Below, piece by piece: positions 6,847-15,104 of a DNA stretch of 28,510 bases. The notes below the pieces were generated by a model that was not told the origin of the DNA, made no database searches, and saw nothing but the letters and a program-made list of their open reading frames with translations. The DNA lies in the NCBI GenBank assembly GCA_002425935.1, contig DINE01000002.1, forward strand, positions 7,689-36,198. The letters run 5' to 3'. This DNA is from Bacteroidales bacterium UBA5548. GTDB taxonomy: Bacteria; Bacteroidota; Bacteroidia; Bacteroidales; UBA932. The position numbers and the translations under genes were made by a program. Position 1 is the stretch's first letter. The number at the start of each line of letters is the position of its first letter.

Positions 6847-7344
6847 ATGGTTTACAGATTAAGGGCTACAATTACCGGGAATAAAATTTTTATGCGCGAA
6901 TATGAGGTAAGAGCTATCTCGTCTCTCTACTCTCTGAATCTCTATTTGCAGAATGATTTGGGCTTTGCTCCTGATCAGATGGTAATGTTCAGGGCTCTTG
7001 ACAAAAATGGAAAGGTAAAAAAGGAGTTCGGGCTCTTTGATCTTGGAGACGGAGCTATGGACTCGGTATCTCTTCTTCAGCTCTCATCCGGCGGCTTTAC
7101 TGTGATTGAGTATGTTTACGATATGTTTAAAAACAGGGCAATCACATTGGAGATTTTGTCCGAAGAGGAGGAGCTTGCAAGAAGATCATATCCAAGATTG
7201 GTTGCAGAGAAGGGTAAAAATCCTGATCAGTTTTCAGACAACTACGATGATTTTGAACATATGATAGATACGGGAGAGCTGACGGTATCTGAGGACGAAA
7301 TTCTTGATTCGGGTGCCGATATTATGGACTCTCCGGATGTCTGA
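6847..7344 (+). CDS. Plasmid pRiA4b ORF-3 / IS1096-passenger-like family protein
   Basis: A 165-residue acidic protein, recognised by its N-terminal pattern: VYRLRATITGNKIFMREYEV, SLYSLNLYLQNDLGF, MVMFRALDKNGK. This belongs to the pRiA4b ORF-3-like family (PF07929), often labelled an IS1096 element passenger TnpR family protein. The label is historical: there is no recombinase catalytic motif, no terminal repeats and no transposase here, so I see no sign that it is part of a mobile element. The C-terminal 50 residues are very rich in Asp and Glu and probably disordered. No signal peptide is seen. It lies 13 bases upstream of miaA and has a promoter-like box of its own, so it probably leads the miaA transcript. 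A molecular function is not known to me. Confidence 0.78.
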   Translation: MVYRLRATITGNKIFMREYEVRAISSLYSLNLYLQNDLGFAPDQMVMFRALDKNGKVKKEFGLFDLGDGAMDSVSLLQLSSGGFTVIEYVYDMFKNRAITLEILSEEEELARRSYPRLVAEKGKNPDQFSDNYDDFEHMIDTGELTVSEDEILDSGADIMDSPDV

Positions 7345-7357
7345 TTTTTAATTCACA

Positions 7358-8194
7358 ATGAAAAAGAGGAGATTGCTGCTTGTTGTCGGGCCAACCGCAT
7401 CCGGTAAAACCGACTATAGCATTGAGCTTGCAAAAAAATCAGGATCTCCGGTAATATCCTGCGACTCAAGACAGATTTATAAAGAGCTTAAAATCGGAAC
7501 AGCTCCTCCCACAGAAGCACAGCTATTGGAGGTTAAGCACTACTTCATTCACTCTCACACAATTCACTCACACTATACGGCAGGAAAGTACGAACTTGAG
7601 GCGTTGGCACTTCTTGATGAACTTTTTAAGAGTTACGAAGATCTGGTAATGGTAGGAGGGTCGGGTCTCTATGCCGATGCAGTTTGTTATGGTATTGATG
7701 ACTTCCCTCAAGCAGATATGGAGATCCGTAATGCCCTCACAGAGAGGCTTGCACACGAGGGAATTGAAACACTCAGAACAGAACTAAGGTTATTGGACAG
7801 AGAGAGTTACGAGACAATAGATATCTCAAATCCGCAAAGGGTAATAAGGGCACTGGAAGTTACAGTCAGTACCGGAAAGAGATTCTCATCATTTAAAAGT
7901 TTCAGCAGAAAGGAGAGGAGTTTTATTGTAGAGAGAATTCAGATAGAGAGGCCTAGAGAGGAGCTTTATGAAAGAATCAACAGAAGGGTAGATATGATGA
8001 TGGAATCGGGATTGCTGGAGGAGGTTAAATCTCTCTACCAATTCAGAAAACTTACAGCGCTTAAGACTGTAGGTTACCGGGAGCTCTTTTCGCATCTGGA
8101 CGGGGAGATATCACTTGATGAGGCAGTCGAACTAATAAAAAGAAATACACGAAGATATGCCAAACGCCAGATAACCTGGTTTAAAAGGCAATAA
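7358..8194 (+). CDS. miaA: tRNA dimethylallyltransferase
   Basis: Transfers a dimethylallyl group to N6 of A37 in tRNAs reading codons that begin with U, the first step to the ms2i6A modification that supports reading-frame maintenance. Evidence: P-loop GPTASGKT (residues 11-18), the tRNA/DMAPP motif ISCDSRQIYKELKIGTAPP (33-51), GGSGLY in the core, NPQRVIRALEV, and the C-terminal RNTRRYAKRQITWFKR. At 278 residues it is shorter than the E. coli protein (about 316) and stops almost directly after the RQ-TWF motif, lacking the usual C-terminal tail. All catalytic motifs precede this, so activity is still expected. Bacteroidetes often carry two miaA copies, and only this one is visible here. It is followed by a strong hairpin terminator. 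Confidence 0.93.
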   Translation: MKKRRLLLVVGPTASGKTDYSIELAKKSGSPVISCDSRQIYKELKIGTAPPTEAQLLEVKHYFIHSHTIHSHYTAGKYELEALALLDELFKSYEDLVMVGGSGLYADAVCYGIDDFPQADMEIRNALTERLAHEGIETLRTELRLLDRESYETIDISNPQRVIRALEVTVSTGKRFSSFKSFSRKERSFIVERIQIERPREELYERINRRVDMMMESGLLEEVKSLYQFRKLTALKTVGYRELFSHLDGEISLDEAVELIKRNTRRYAKRQITWFKRQ

Positions 8195-8216
8195 AGTATC
8201 TTTTGGGAATAAAAAA

Positions 8217-8247
8217 TAAAGGCCGGCAATAAATTTACCGGCCTTTA
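8217..8247. terminator. Bidirectional rho-independent terminator between miaA and DUF3127 genes
   Basis: A perfect 10-bp stem, TAAAGGCCGG / CCGGCCTTTA, with an 11-base loop lies between two convergent genes. On the minus strand the stem runs into a T-rich tail (TTTATTTTTTATT), so it is strongest for the kdsD-to-DUF3127 operon. On the plus strand the tail is weaker but the hairpin can still serve miaA. Confidence 0.85.
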
Positions 8248-8264
8248 TCAATATTATAAGCTTC

Positions 8265-8642
8265 TTAAAATGGCAAATCGTCTTCACCTGAATTATCAAA
8301 TGACTCTGCTGTAGCAGTAAACGACGTGCTTTCAGGAACCGGATAACCCGTACTTTCGGAACTTTGATCTCCCTTCTCAATTTTCCAAGCACGAATATCA
8401 GTATACCACCTTTGGTTAAACTCTCTTGACTCTACATTAAATGAGATTTTTAAAATATCACCCTCTCTGTATCTGTCAAGCTCAGAGACCTTATCGGCAC
8501 CCCAAACATTCATGCAAACTTTTTTAGGGAAGTTATCCGAAGTCTCAATTATAAACTCCTGCTTTTGCCATTCACCTCTGGCACTGCTGCCGGACTGAAC
8601 AGGGAGTTTCTTTATGAGAGTTCCTGTAATTTCAAGTGCCAT
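8265..8642 (-). CDS. DUF3127 protein, OB-fold single-strand-DNA-binding-like
   Basis: A 125-residue protein of the DUF3127 family. The N-terminal part (MALEITGTLIKKLPVQSG..., residues 1-90) has the alternating strand pattern of an OB-fold, with aromatic residues such as Trp25, Trp47, Trp79 and Trp86 suited to base stacking. Residues 91-119 are a Ser/Thr/Glu-rich linker, and the chain ends EDDLPF, closely like the acidic tip of bacterial SSB (DDDIPF) that docks repair proteins. I infer an SSB-like nucleic-acid-binding protein with a partner-recruiting tail. Canonical SSB is longer (about 150-180 residues) and is presumably encoded elsewhere. The gene starts 1 base after the FKBP stop codon, so the two are coupled, and it ends the operon at the terminator. 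Confidence 0.8.
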   Translation of the reverse strand: MALEITGTLIKKLPVQSGSSARGEWQKQEFIIETSDNFPKKVCMNVWGADKVSELDRYREGDILKISFNVESREFNQRWYTDIRAWKIEKGDQSSESTGYPVPESTSFTATAESFDNSGEDDLPF

Positions 8643-8643
8643 A

Positions 8644-9345
8644 CTACTTCTGATTAGCTTTTTTAACTTTAATAAGCTCTACTTCGAAAATAAGTGTAGA
8701 ACCAGGCTCAATAGTACCCATTTTCTGGCTACCATATGCAAGTTCAGCAGGGATGTAAAGTTCTATTTTACCACCTTCGCTAACCTTCTGAACACCTTCT
8801 ACCCAACCAGGGATAAACTGGTTAAGAACCAATGTTGCAGTTTCGCCTCTTGAGTGTGATGAATCAAACTCAGTACCGTCGATTAGAGTGCCTTTGTAGT
8901 GTACTTCAACTGTATCTTCAGGAGCAGGTGTGATTCCGTTACCCTCTGCAAGAATTTTATACTGTAGACCGCTTTCCAGAGTTATAACACCCTCTTTGGC
9001 TTTGTTCTCCTCAAGGAATTTTTTACCATTTTCGGTATTTACAACGCTTGCAGCCTCCTGCTTTTTAACGATGTATTTAGTTATAATTTCATTGGCGTAA
9101 GCCATGTCAACCTTAAGGGTTTTGTCTGTAAGTACATCATCGATAGCTTTGTGAAGCTCTTTCATGTTAAGTTCGCCAAATTCTGCCTGCTTAACCATTG
9201 AGCCAAGTGAAGCACCAACAGCATAACTTACTGAGTCGCTGAACTCTTTTGTAATTCCCGGGATCTGTTCACTTTTTGAACCTCCGCAAGAGGCCAGAAC
9301 AACTAAAGCCAATGCAATGATTGTGATTGATTTGAATGTTTTCAT
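8644..9345 (-). CDS. FKBP-type peptidyl-prolyl cis-trans isomerase, lipoprotein
   Basis: A 233-residue precursor with a lipoprotein signal: a hydrophobic stretch then the lipobox VLASC, giving Cys20 as the lipidated residue. Residues about 35-115 are the helical FKBP N-terminal dimerisation domain of Mip/FkpA/FklB-type proteins. Residues about 125-226 are the FKBP catalytic domain, with the conserved VEVHYKGTLIDGTEFDSS, VIPGW-like FIPGWVEGVQ and AYGSQKMGTIEPGSTLIFEVEL segments. It should catalyse prolyl isomerisation and act as a chaperone for exported proteins in the periplasm, anchored to a membrane. The leader between nhaA and this gene is 52 bases and very AT-rich without a recognisable box, so it may either have its own promoter or read through from nhaA. 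It is coupled to the DUF3127 gene (1-base gap). Confidence 0.93.
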   Translation of the reverse strand: MKTFKSITIIALALVVLASCGGSKSEQIPGITKEFSDSVSYAVGASLGSMVKQAEFGELNMKELHKAIDDVLTDKTLKVDMAYANEIITKYIVKKQEAASVVNTENGKKFLEENKAKEGVITLESGLQYKILAEGNGITPAPEDTVEVHYKGTLIDGTEFDSSHSRGETATLVLNQFIPGWVEGVQKVSEGGKIELYIPAELAYGSQKMGTIEPGSTLIFEVELIKVKKANQK

Positions 9346-9397
9346 CTGATTTTAATTAATTTAATTTTATTTATATGTTAAATATTTTTTAAAAGTT

Positions 9398-10762
9398 TCA
9401 ACTAACAAGCCTTCTCATTTTTGGTTTAGGTTTGCCGGTGGTAATTCGCAATGCAATAATTCCTAAAATCGCTGCAACAACAGAACTGATTAATACAGAG
9501 GCTTTTCCCTCATTAATCATCTGTTCGTTTGAAAACGCTAAGCTATCAATAAAAATTGACATTGTAAAACCAATTCCTGCAATTATGCCGGCTGACAGGA
9601 TCTGCGACCATTTGAGATCCCCCGGCAGCTCAGCAATTTTTAATCTGCAAACCAAGTAAGATGCCAGAAATATTCCTACAGGCTTTCCCAGAACAAGTCC
9701 GAAAAATATACCATATGAGATATTATGAACAGAACTAAATGAGTTAAACCCATCAAAAACAACCCCGGCATTTGCAAGCGCAAAAATTGGCATAATGGAG
9801 AAAGTTACCCAGGGGTTTATTGTGTGCTCAAACCTGTTGATAAGCGGATTGACTTTTCTTAGGGTTGAGTGCATGTTGTGTATAATATTTAGCTGAGTTT
9901 TATTTGCAAGGATGTTCAGCTGACCGTGACTGGCCTCTTTAAACTTATCAAGATAGTACCTGCTCCTGACAAAAAACCTCACCTCATTGATAGGCGATCT
10001 GGAAGGGATGCACATTGCCAGTGCTACACCTGCAATAGTTGCATGTACTCCGGACTGGTAAACAAAATACCATAAGAAGACTCCGGGGACGAGAAAGAGG
10101 GCAGCATTATGAAGGTTCATTCTGTTAAAGGTCATTAGAATAACCAGGACAACCCCTGCATACATAAGGAATTCGGGGTGAATTTCGTGACTTGGATAGT
10201 AAATGGCTAACACAATTATTGCACCTATATCATCAACAATTGCAAGTGCAGTAAGAAAAATTTTAAGTGACACAGGAACTCTGCTACCCAATAGTGAGAT
10301 TACTCCCAGAGAGAAGGCAATATCTGTAGCCATAGGGATTCCCCACCCATTTGCACTTGGTGTGCCTGCATTAAAAAAAGCGTAGATTAATGCAGGGACA
10401 ATCATCCCTCCTGCAGCAGCAAAAATGGGAAAGGAGGCCTGCTTAAGCGACGAAAGTTCTCCAACAACCATCTCCCGCTTGATTTCGAGTCCGACAACAA
10501 AGAAGAAAATTGCCATTAATGCATCGTTTACCCAATGCAAAAGCGACATCTCCAGTTTAAATGAACCAATTGCAAAGTCCGCGTTTATGTGCCAGATATT
10601 GTTGAAAGACTGAAATATATCTGTATTGGCTGCAACCATTGCAAATACAGAGCACAAAACCAATATAAGTCCTCCGGCATAGTTGTTATTAACAAAAATG
10701 CCAAAGACATTAAATATCTCTTTTCTGCGGCTTATTCTCTGCCGGGAGAAAGTAAATGCCAT
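9398..10762 (-). CDS. nhaA: Na+/H+ antiporter NhaA
   Basis: An inner-membrane antiporter exporting Na+ (or Li+) in exchange for protons, for sodium and alkaline-pH homeostasis. The family signatures are clear: FFFVVGLEIKREMVVGEL (residues 86-103), MATDIAFSLG with Asp147 (equivalent to E. coli Asp133) and ALAIVDDIGAI with Asp177-Asp178 (equivalent to the Asp163-Asp164 pair at the ion site). About 11-12 hydrophobic segments are visible. The protein has 454 residues, longer than E. coli NhaA (388), mainly because of a charged loop around residues 255-325 between the two halves (VRFFVRSRYYLDKF... to NPWV) and a basic N-terminus. It starts 9 bases after the arginase-family gene, so it is cotranscribed with kdsD and that gene. 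Confidence 0.96.
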   Translation of the reverse strand: MAFTFSRQRISRRKEIFNVFGIFVNNNYAGGLILVLCSVFAMVAANTDIFQSFNNIWHINADFAIGSFKLEMSLLHWVNDALMAIFFFVVGLEIKREMVVGELSSLKQASFPIFAAAGGMIVPALIYAFFNAGTPSANGWGIPMATDIAFSLGVISLLGSRVPVSLKIFLTALAIVDDIGAIIVLAIYYPSHEIHPEFLMYAGVVLVILMTFNRMNLHNAALFLVPGVFLWYFVYQSGVHATIAGVALAMCIPSRSPINEVRFFVRSRYYLDKFKEASHGQLNILANKTQLNIIHNMHSTLRKVNPLINRFEHTINPWVTFSIMPIFALANAGVVFDGFNSFSSVHNISYGIFFGLVLGKPVGIFLASYLVCRLKIAELPGDLKWSQILSAGIIAGIGFTMSIFIDSLAFSNEQMINEGKASVLISSVVAAILGIIALRITTGKPKPKMRRLVS

Positions 10763-10771
10763 CTCAATAGA

Positions 10772-11821
10772 TTATCCCTGAGACTGAGCTGCAAGTCTCT
10801 TTGAATTTAAATCGGTGTAAATACAGAGTTTATATAAAATCCTTGCGCCAACGTTGGCATCCCATTCGCTCTCTTCAGATGGTGCAACTTCGCAGAGGTC
10901 AAATCCGACAATTCTCTTGCCTGACAGCGCGAGCATATGAAGCAGGTAATCGGTCTCTCTGAATGAGAGCCCGCCAGGTACAGGAGTTCCCGTTCCCGGG
11001 CATAGCTCCGGAGAGAATCCGTCTATGTCAAAACTTATATAAACATTGTTTGGAAGGCTTGAAATGATATCTTCACACTGTTTTTTCCAGCTCTTACCCT
11101 CAAATAGATTTTTTTTGAGCTCAAAGTCTGTAAAACATCTGATTCTTGGGTCATTGTCAATTATTGAAGCCTCCTGCTCACAGAAATCCCTTATGCCGAT
11201 TTGAGTAAGTTGTGAAATCTGAGTCACTTCATTAAGAGCATTGTAAAGAATAGATGCATGCGAATATCTGAACCCTTCGTAAGCAATTCTCAGGTCAGCA
11301 TGAGCATCGATGTGCAAAATTCCAAAATCGTCGAATTTCTCACCAATGGCTCTCATCTGACCAAGAGGTACTGAGTGATCTCCTCCAACAACTCCTGGTA
11401 TTTTACCGGCATTCAGCAGCTTAAGAGATTGTTCATAAACAATTGTGTTTAACTCTTCACCTGCTTTGTTTACCACTTCCAGCAGATCTGAAACCTCCTC
11501 ATAACTACCTCCGTTCTCCAGATGTTCTATAACTTTTTCGGCACTCTTTCTGAGCGTCTTATTTCTCTTTTTTATTGATTTATCTGCAGGCAGGGTTCCT
11601 ATCTTAACCTTCCAAGCATCGGGAACATTTGCATCGTAAAGATCCACCTGCAGCGATGCTTCAATAATTGCTGACGGGCCATCGGATGTTCCGGGGCGGT
11701 ACGAGGTAGTAACATCCCATGGGACAGAAATCAGGGCAATATCCGATTCATCAAGAGTGTACGGAAGTGCAAAATAATTTCCGTTGGCCATTCCCAACTC
11801 ATTTGGATTAAATGTTGTCAT
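10772..11821 (-). CDS. Arginase/agmatinase family (ureohydrolase) protein
   Basis: A manganese-dependent ureohydrolase of 349 residues. Metal ligands are visible as His149 (VVGGDHS), Asp172/His174/Asp176 (HIDAHADLR), and Asp265/Asp267 (SFDIDGFSP), followed by PGTGTPVPGG. The usual second aspartate of DxDxxDP is Ser270 here, which the family signature tolerates. Agmatinase (agmatine to putrescine plus urea) is the most likely activity, but arginase, formimidoylglutamase or guanidinase activity cannot be excluded from sequence. An N-terminal insertion of about 40 residues (80-120, Lys-rich then acidic) is longer than in the smallest agmatinases. The start codon overlaps the kdsD stop by 4 bases (ATGA), implying translational coupling, and nhaA follows after 9 bases. 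Confidence 0.87.
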   Translation of the reverse strand: MTTFNPNELGMANGNYFALPYTLDESDIALISVPWDVTTSYRPGTSDGPSAIIEASLQVDLYDANVPDAWKVKIGTLPADKSIKKRNKTLRKSAEKVIEHLENGGSYEEVSDLLEVVNKAGEELNTIVYEQSLKLLNAGKIPGVVGGDHSVPLGQMRAIGEKFDDFGILHIDAHADLRIAYEGFRYSHASILYNALNEVTQISQLTQIGIRDFCEQEASIIDNDPRIRCFTDFELKKNLFEGKSWKKQCEDIISSLPNNVYISFDIDGFSPELCPGTGTPVPGGLSFRETDYLLHMLALSGKRIVGFDLCEVAPSEESEWDANVGARILYKLCIYTDLNSKRLAAQSQG

Positions 11822-12789
11822 ACGATTCCCTCTCTTAAAATGTCATGTATGTGTACCAAACCAATATATCTGTCACCATCAGTAACAACTACCGAGGTGA
11901 TTTTGTTTGTCTCCATTATGTTAAATGCCTTAATTGCCAGTTCCTGATAATCTACAGTCTTTGGATTTAATGACATAATATCTTTGGCTGTAAGCTTTTC
12001 AAACGACCCTCCTCTCTCCAGCATTCTTCTTACATCACCGTCAGTAATAATGCCAAGCAGATTGCCGTTATTGTCAAGTACGACTGTTGCACCAAGCCGG
12101 TTTGCAGAGATATTGATAATTGTATTCTGAATGCTCTCGTCAGGTTTTACCTTTGGACATACAGAAGGATCTATCATATCACATACCCTCATATACATCT
12201 TCTTCCCAAGTGATCCACCCGGATGGAGCATTGCAAAATCCTTCTGGGTAAAGCCTCTTGCGCTTAGCAGAGCTACCGCAATCGCGTCACCCATCACAAG
12301 CTGAGTTGTGGTGCTTGAAGTTGGTGCCAGATTATTAGGGCATGCTTCACTCCGGACAGTTGTGCGTATAACATAGTCTGAGTGAATTGCAAGGAATGAC
12401 TCACAGTTAGAAACCATCGCAATAACCTTGTTGCCCATCTTCTTGATAAGCGGGATGAGAACCTTTACCTCGGGAGTGTTTCCGCTTTTAGATATACACA
12501 TTACTATATCGTCAGGCTGAATGATCCCCAGATCACCGTGAATTGCGTCTGCAGCGTGCATAAATACAGATGGAGTGCCTGTTGAATTAAGTGTGGCAAC
12601 AATTTTGCTACCTATTATTGCACTCTTACCAATACCGGTAATAATTAACCTGCCTTTGCTGTTAAAAATGAGACGAATGACATCAGAAAAGCTATCATCA
12701 ACAAAATCTCCCAGTTCCGAAACAGCAGAGGCCTCCTTTGAAATTACCTCTTTTGCTATTAGCTTTATGTCCTCATTAGATTTAATCAT
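11818..12789 (-). CDS. kdsD: D-arabinose 5-phosphate isomerase, KdsD/KpsF type
   Basis: Interconverts ribulose 5-phosphate and arabinose 5-phosphate, the first step to Kdo for lipopolysaccharide. The 323-residue form (MIKSNEDIK) has an N-terminal SIS domain (about 35-190) with TGIGKSAIIG, MHAADAIHGDLG and CISKSGNTPE, then two CBS domains (about 205-262 and 268-323). I chose the ATG at 12789. An upstream in-frame ATG at 12813 adds only MFSHRKIF and would leave almost no leader after the predicted promoter at 12832-12839. The stop codon overlaps the start of the ureohydrolase gene by 4 bases, and this gene heads the operon running to the terminator at 8217. CBS domains suggest regulation by a small ligand. 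Confidence 0.92.
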   Translation of the reverse strand: MIKSNEDIKLIAKEVISKEASAVSELGDFVDDSFSDVIRLIFNSKGRLIITGIGKSAIIGSKIVATLNSTGTPSVFMHAADAIHGDLGIIQPDDIVMCISKSGNTPEVKVLIPLIKKMGNKVIAMVSNCESFLAIHSDYVIRTTVRSEACPNNLAPTSSTTTQLVMGDAIAVALLSARGFTQKDFAMLHPGGSLGKKMYMRVCDMIDPSVCPKVKPDESIQNTIINISANRLGATVVLDNNGNLLGIITDGDVRRMLERGGSFEKLTAKDIMSLNPKTVDYQELAIKAFNIMETNKITSVVVTDGDRYIGLVHIHDILREGIV

Positions 12790-12831
12790 AAAAATTTTGC
12801 GATGAGAAAACAATTAGATAACTTAGAGGTA

Positions 12832-12839
12832 CAAAGGTA
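12832..12839 (-). promoter_or_regulatory. Candidate -7 box of the kdsD operon promoter
   Basis: The minus strand reads TACCTTTG, an exact TAnnTTTG match, 42 bases upstream of the preferred kdsD start. The -33 position has no clear TTTG. The box lies only two bases from the opposing recQ box. Confidence 0.5.
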
Positions 12840-12841
12840 AC

Positions 12842-12849
12842 TAAATTTG
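12842..12849 (+). promoter_or_regulatory. Candidate -7 box of the recQ operon promoter
   Basis: TAAATTTG matches TAnnTTTG exactly and lies 31 bases upstream of the recQ ATG. No clear -33 element is visible. It faces away from the kdsD box, so the two promoters share the same DNA for their upstream contacts. Confidence 0.45.
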
Positions 12850-12880
12850 AAATTTATTCAGCTATTTCTCACAATTATAT

Positions 12881-15079
12881 ATGCAAATCAACTCTGATTT
12901 ACTGCACGCAGAACTCAAAAAGCATTTCGGATTCAGCTCGTTCAAGGGCCAGCAGGAGGAGGTTATTCTTAATTTACTTGAGGGCAATGATTCATTTGTC
13001 CTGATGCCTACCGGAGGAGGAAAGTCGCTTTGCTACCAGCTTCCGGCTCTACTTATGGAGGGTACGGCAATAATTATTTCACCGCTGATTGCTCTGATGA
13101 AAAATCAGGTTGACGCCATTCGTGGCTTTATGGTAGAGAAAGAGGGGATAGCCCATTTTCTTAACTCTTCCCTCACCAAAGGTCAGTTGGCTGAGGTAAA
13201 AGAGGACCTCTTGTCCGGGCAGACAAAGTTGCTCTACGTGGCACCGGAATCACTCACCAAAGAGGAGAATATTTTGCTTTTAAAGCAGATAAAAATATCT
13301 TTCTATGCAATAGACGAGGCCCACTGTATTTCGGAATGGGGTCACGATTTTCGTCCGGAGTACAGGCGGATTAATCCGATTGTCAATGAAATAGGGAAGG
13401 CTCCCGTTATTGCCCTCACTGCTACGGCAACACCTAAAGTTCAGAGTGATATTCAGAAAAACCTGGGAATGTCAGGGGCGAAAGTGTACAAATCATCTTT
13501 CAACAGACCAAACCTCTATTATGAGATTCGTCCTAAGGTAAATATTGACAAAGAGATAATTAAGTTTCTGAAGAATAACCAGGGGAAGTCGGGAATTATA
13601 TATTGTCTGAGCAGAAAGAAGGTAGAGGAGATAGCAGAATTCTTAACTGTTAACGGAATAAAATCACTCCCTTACCATGCAGGTTTGGATGCTGCAACCA
13701 GAGCGTCAAATCAGGATAAGTTTCTGATGGAGGAGGCGGATGTAATTGTTGCTACAATAGCTTTTGGTATGGGCATAGACAAGCCGGATGTAAGGTTTGT
13801 CATTCATTATGATATTCCTAAAAGTCTTGAAGGATACTACCAGGAGACAGGCCGCTCCGGCAGGGACGGAGGAGAGGGGCAGTGCATAGCATTTTACTCC
13901 TATAAAGATATTCAGAAGCTGGAGAAGTTTATGCAGGGCAAGCCTATATCAGAGCAGGAGATTGGTAAGCAGCTGCTGTCAGAGACAGTGGCCTATGCAG
14001 AGAGTAACCTTTGCAGGAGAACTGTTCTTCTAAACTATTTCGGAGAGGATTATACCGCCGGTAAATGCGGTTCATGTGACAACTGCCTCTTCCCTAAAAA
14101 GCAGTTTGACGGCAAAGAGGAGATTGCTCTTGTTCTGGAGCTGGTTCAGAGCATGAAGGAGCAGTTCAAGGCAGAGCACATTGCCAATATTCTGGCAGGG
14201 GTTAACAACTCCCTGATAAAGTCGTATAACCACCACAACCACGAACTTTTCGGAACCGGAATGTCTAAGGGACTTAAGTTCTGGATGGCTGTTATCAGAC
14301 AGTGTGTCATTCACCATTTTCTTGACAAAGAGATTGAGAGATATGGTCTTCTCGTGATAACTCCAAAAGGGGTAAAGTATCTTGATTCACCTTATACTAT
14401 AATGCTTGCAGAGGACAGAGAGTTCGAAAACGGAGACGATGATGATGACGTTGTAACTCCAGGAGTGAAGCAGACAGGCGGTGGAGGAGACGAGACTCTT
14501 CTTAAGATGCTTAAAGATTTACGCCACTCAATATCCAAGAAGATAAATTTGCCGCCGTTTGTAATTTTTAATGACACATCCCTTGAAGATATGTCAATCC
14601 ATTATCCGGTTAATCTCGAGGAGCTGAAAAATTGTCAGGGTGTTGGAGAGGGTAAAGCCAAAAGGTATGGCAAAGAGTTTATCGATCTCATATCCAAGTA
14701 TGTGGAAGAAAATGAAATTGAACGTCCGTCCGACCTTGTAATTAAATCTGTAGCAAATAAATCTCTCAATAAAGTATATATCATTACAAGTATTGACAGA
14801 AAACAGGCACTTGAAGATATCGCGGAATCTAAAGGAATGGAGCTGGAAGATGTACTGACTGAGATTGAAGCTATTGTGAATTCAGGCACAAAACTGAATA
14901 TCGACTACTATATAAGACAGATGGTAGATGACGATAAAGTGGATGATATTTATGAATATTTCAAGACTGAGGCCTCTACAGACTCACTAAAAGAGGCTGC
15001 AGAAGAGCTTGGTCGCGGATACACAGAGGAGGAGATTAGGCTTGTGAGAATCAAATTCCTGTCCGAAATGGGCAATTGA
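12881..15079 (+). CDS. recQ: ATP-dependent DNA helicase RecQ
   Basis: A 3'-to-5' superfamily-2 helicase acting in recombination and repair of stalled forks. Domain order in the 732 residues: Walker A PTGGGKS (43-49), DEAH box (145-148) followed by the aromatic-rich loop CISEWGHDFRPE, SAT-like LTATATP, motif VI ETGRSGRDGGEG, the zinc-binding segment (about 373-403: NLCRR ... CGSCDNC), the winged-helix RQC domain, a short acidic linker (GDDDDDVV) and an HRDC domain (about 545-620). About 110 further residues at the C-terminus form a helical extension like the helix-turn-helix domain found in Bacteroidetes and Firmicutes RecQ proteins. The length is typical for the phylum. It is the first gene of a seven-gene plus-strand run and diverges from kdsD. 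Confidence 0.96.
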   Translation: MQINSDLLHAELKKHFGFSSFKGQQEEVILNLLEGNDSFVLMPTGGGKSLCYQLPALLMEGTAIIISPLIALMKNQVDAIRGFMVEKEGIAHFLNSSLTKGQLAEVKEDLLSGQTKLLYVAPESLTKEENILLLKQIKISFYAIDEAHCISEWGHDFRPEYRRINPIVNEIGKAPVIALTATATPKVQSDIQKNLGMSGAKVYKSSFNRPNLYYEIRPKVNIDKEIIKFLKNNQGKSGIIYCLSRKKVEEIAEFLTVNGIKSLPYHAGLDAATRASNQDKFLMEEADVIVATIAFGMGIDKPDVRFVIHYDIPKSLEGYYQETGRSGRDGGEGQCIAFYSYKDIQKLEKFMQGKPISEQEIGKQLLSETVAYAESNLCRRTVLLNYFGEDYTAGKCGSCDNCLFPKKQFDGKEEIALVLELVQSMKEQFKAEHIANILAGVNNSLIKSYNHHNHELFGTGMSKGLKFWMAVIRQCVIHHFLDKEIERYGLLVITPKGVKYLDSPYTIMLAEDREFENGDDDDDVVTPGVKQTGGGGDETLLKMLKDLRHSISKKINLPPFVIFNDTSLEDMSIHYPVNLEELKNCQGVGEGKAKRYGKEFIDLISKYVEENEIERPSDLVIKSVANKSLNKVYIITSIDRKQALEDIAESKGMELEDVLTEIEAIVNSGTKLNIDYYIRQMVDDDKVDDIYEYFKTEASTDSLKEAAEELGRGYTEEEIRLVRIKFLSEMGN

Positions 15080-15095
15080 TTTGACATATTTTTAA

Positions 15096-15103
15096 TAGCT
15101 TTG
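15096..15103 (+). promoter_or_regulatory. TAnnTTTG box directly before the start codon of the 760-residue protein
   Basis: TAGCTTTG matches the Bacteroidetes -7 consensus exactly and abuts the ATG at 15105, with a poor -33 (ATTG, 17 bases upstream). If functional, transcription would begin around the start codon and give a nearly leaderless mRNA from the ATG at 15111. A chance match is quite possible. Confidence 0.25.
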
Positions 15104-15104
15104 T

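Noticed and set aside
6847..7344. Possible mobile-element gene because homologues are named IS1096 passenger or TnpR
   Set aside because: No serine recombinase motif, transposase, terminal repeats or target duplications are present. The gene sits in a normal miaA context and the name is historical.
9346..9397. Promoter or attenuator in the AT-rich gap before the FKBP gene
   Set aside because: No TAnnTTTG box or stable hairpin could be found; nothing specific can be claimed.
12575..12805. Antisense open frame over the kdsD 5' end
   Set aside because: It shadows the SIS-domain coding sequence and has no promoter or family similarity.
14437..14455. GATGATGATGAC run in recQ as a tandem repeat
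   Set aside because: It only encodes the short acidic linker before the HRDC domain and is too short to count as a repeat element.
14072..14889. Minus-strand open frames within recQ
   Set aside because: Serine-rich translations are typical of reading the complement of acidic/lysine-rich coding sequence; recQ is intact across the region.
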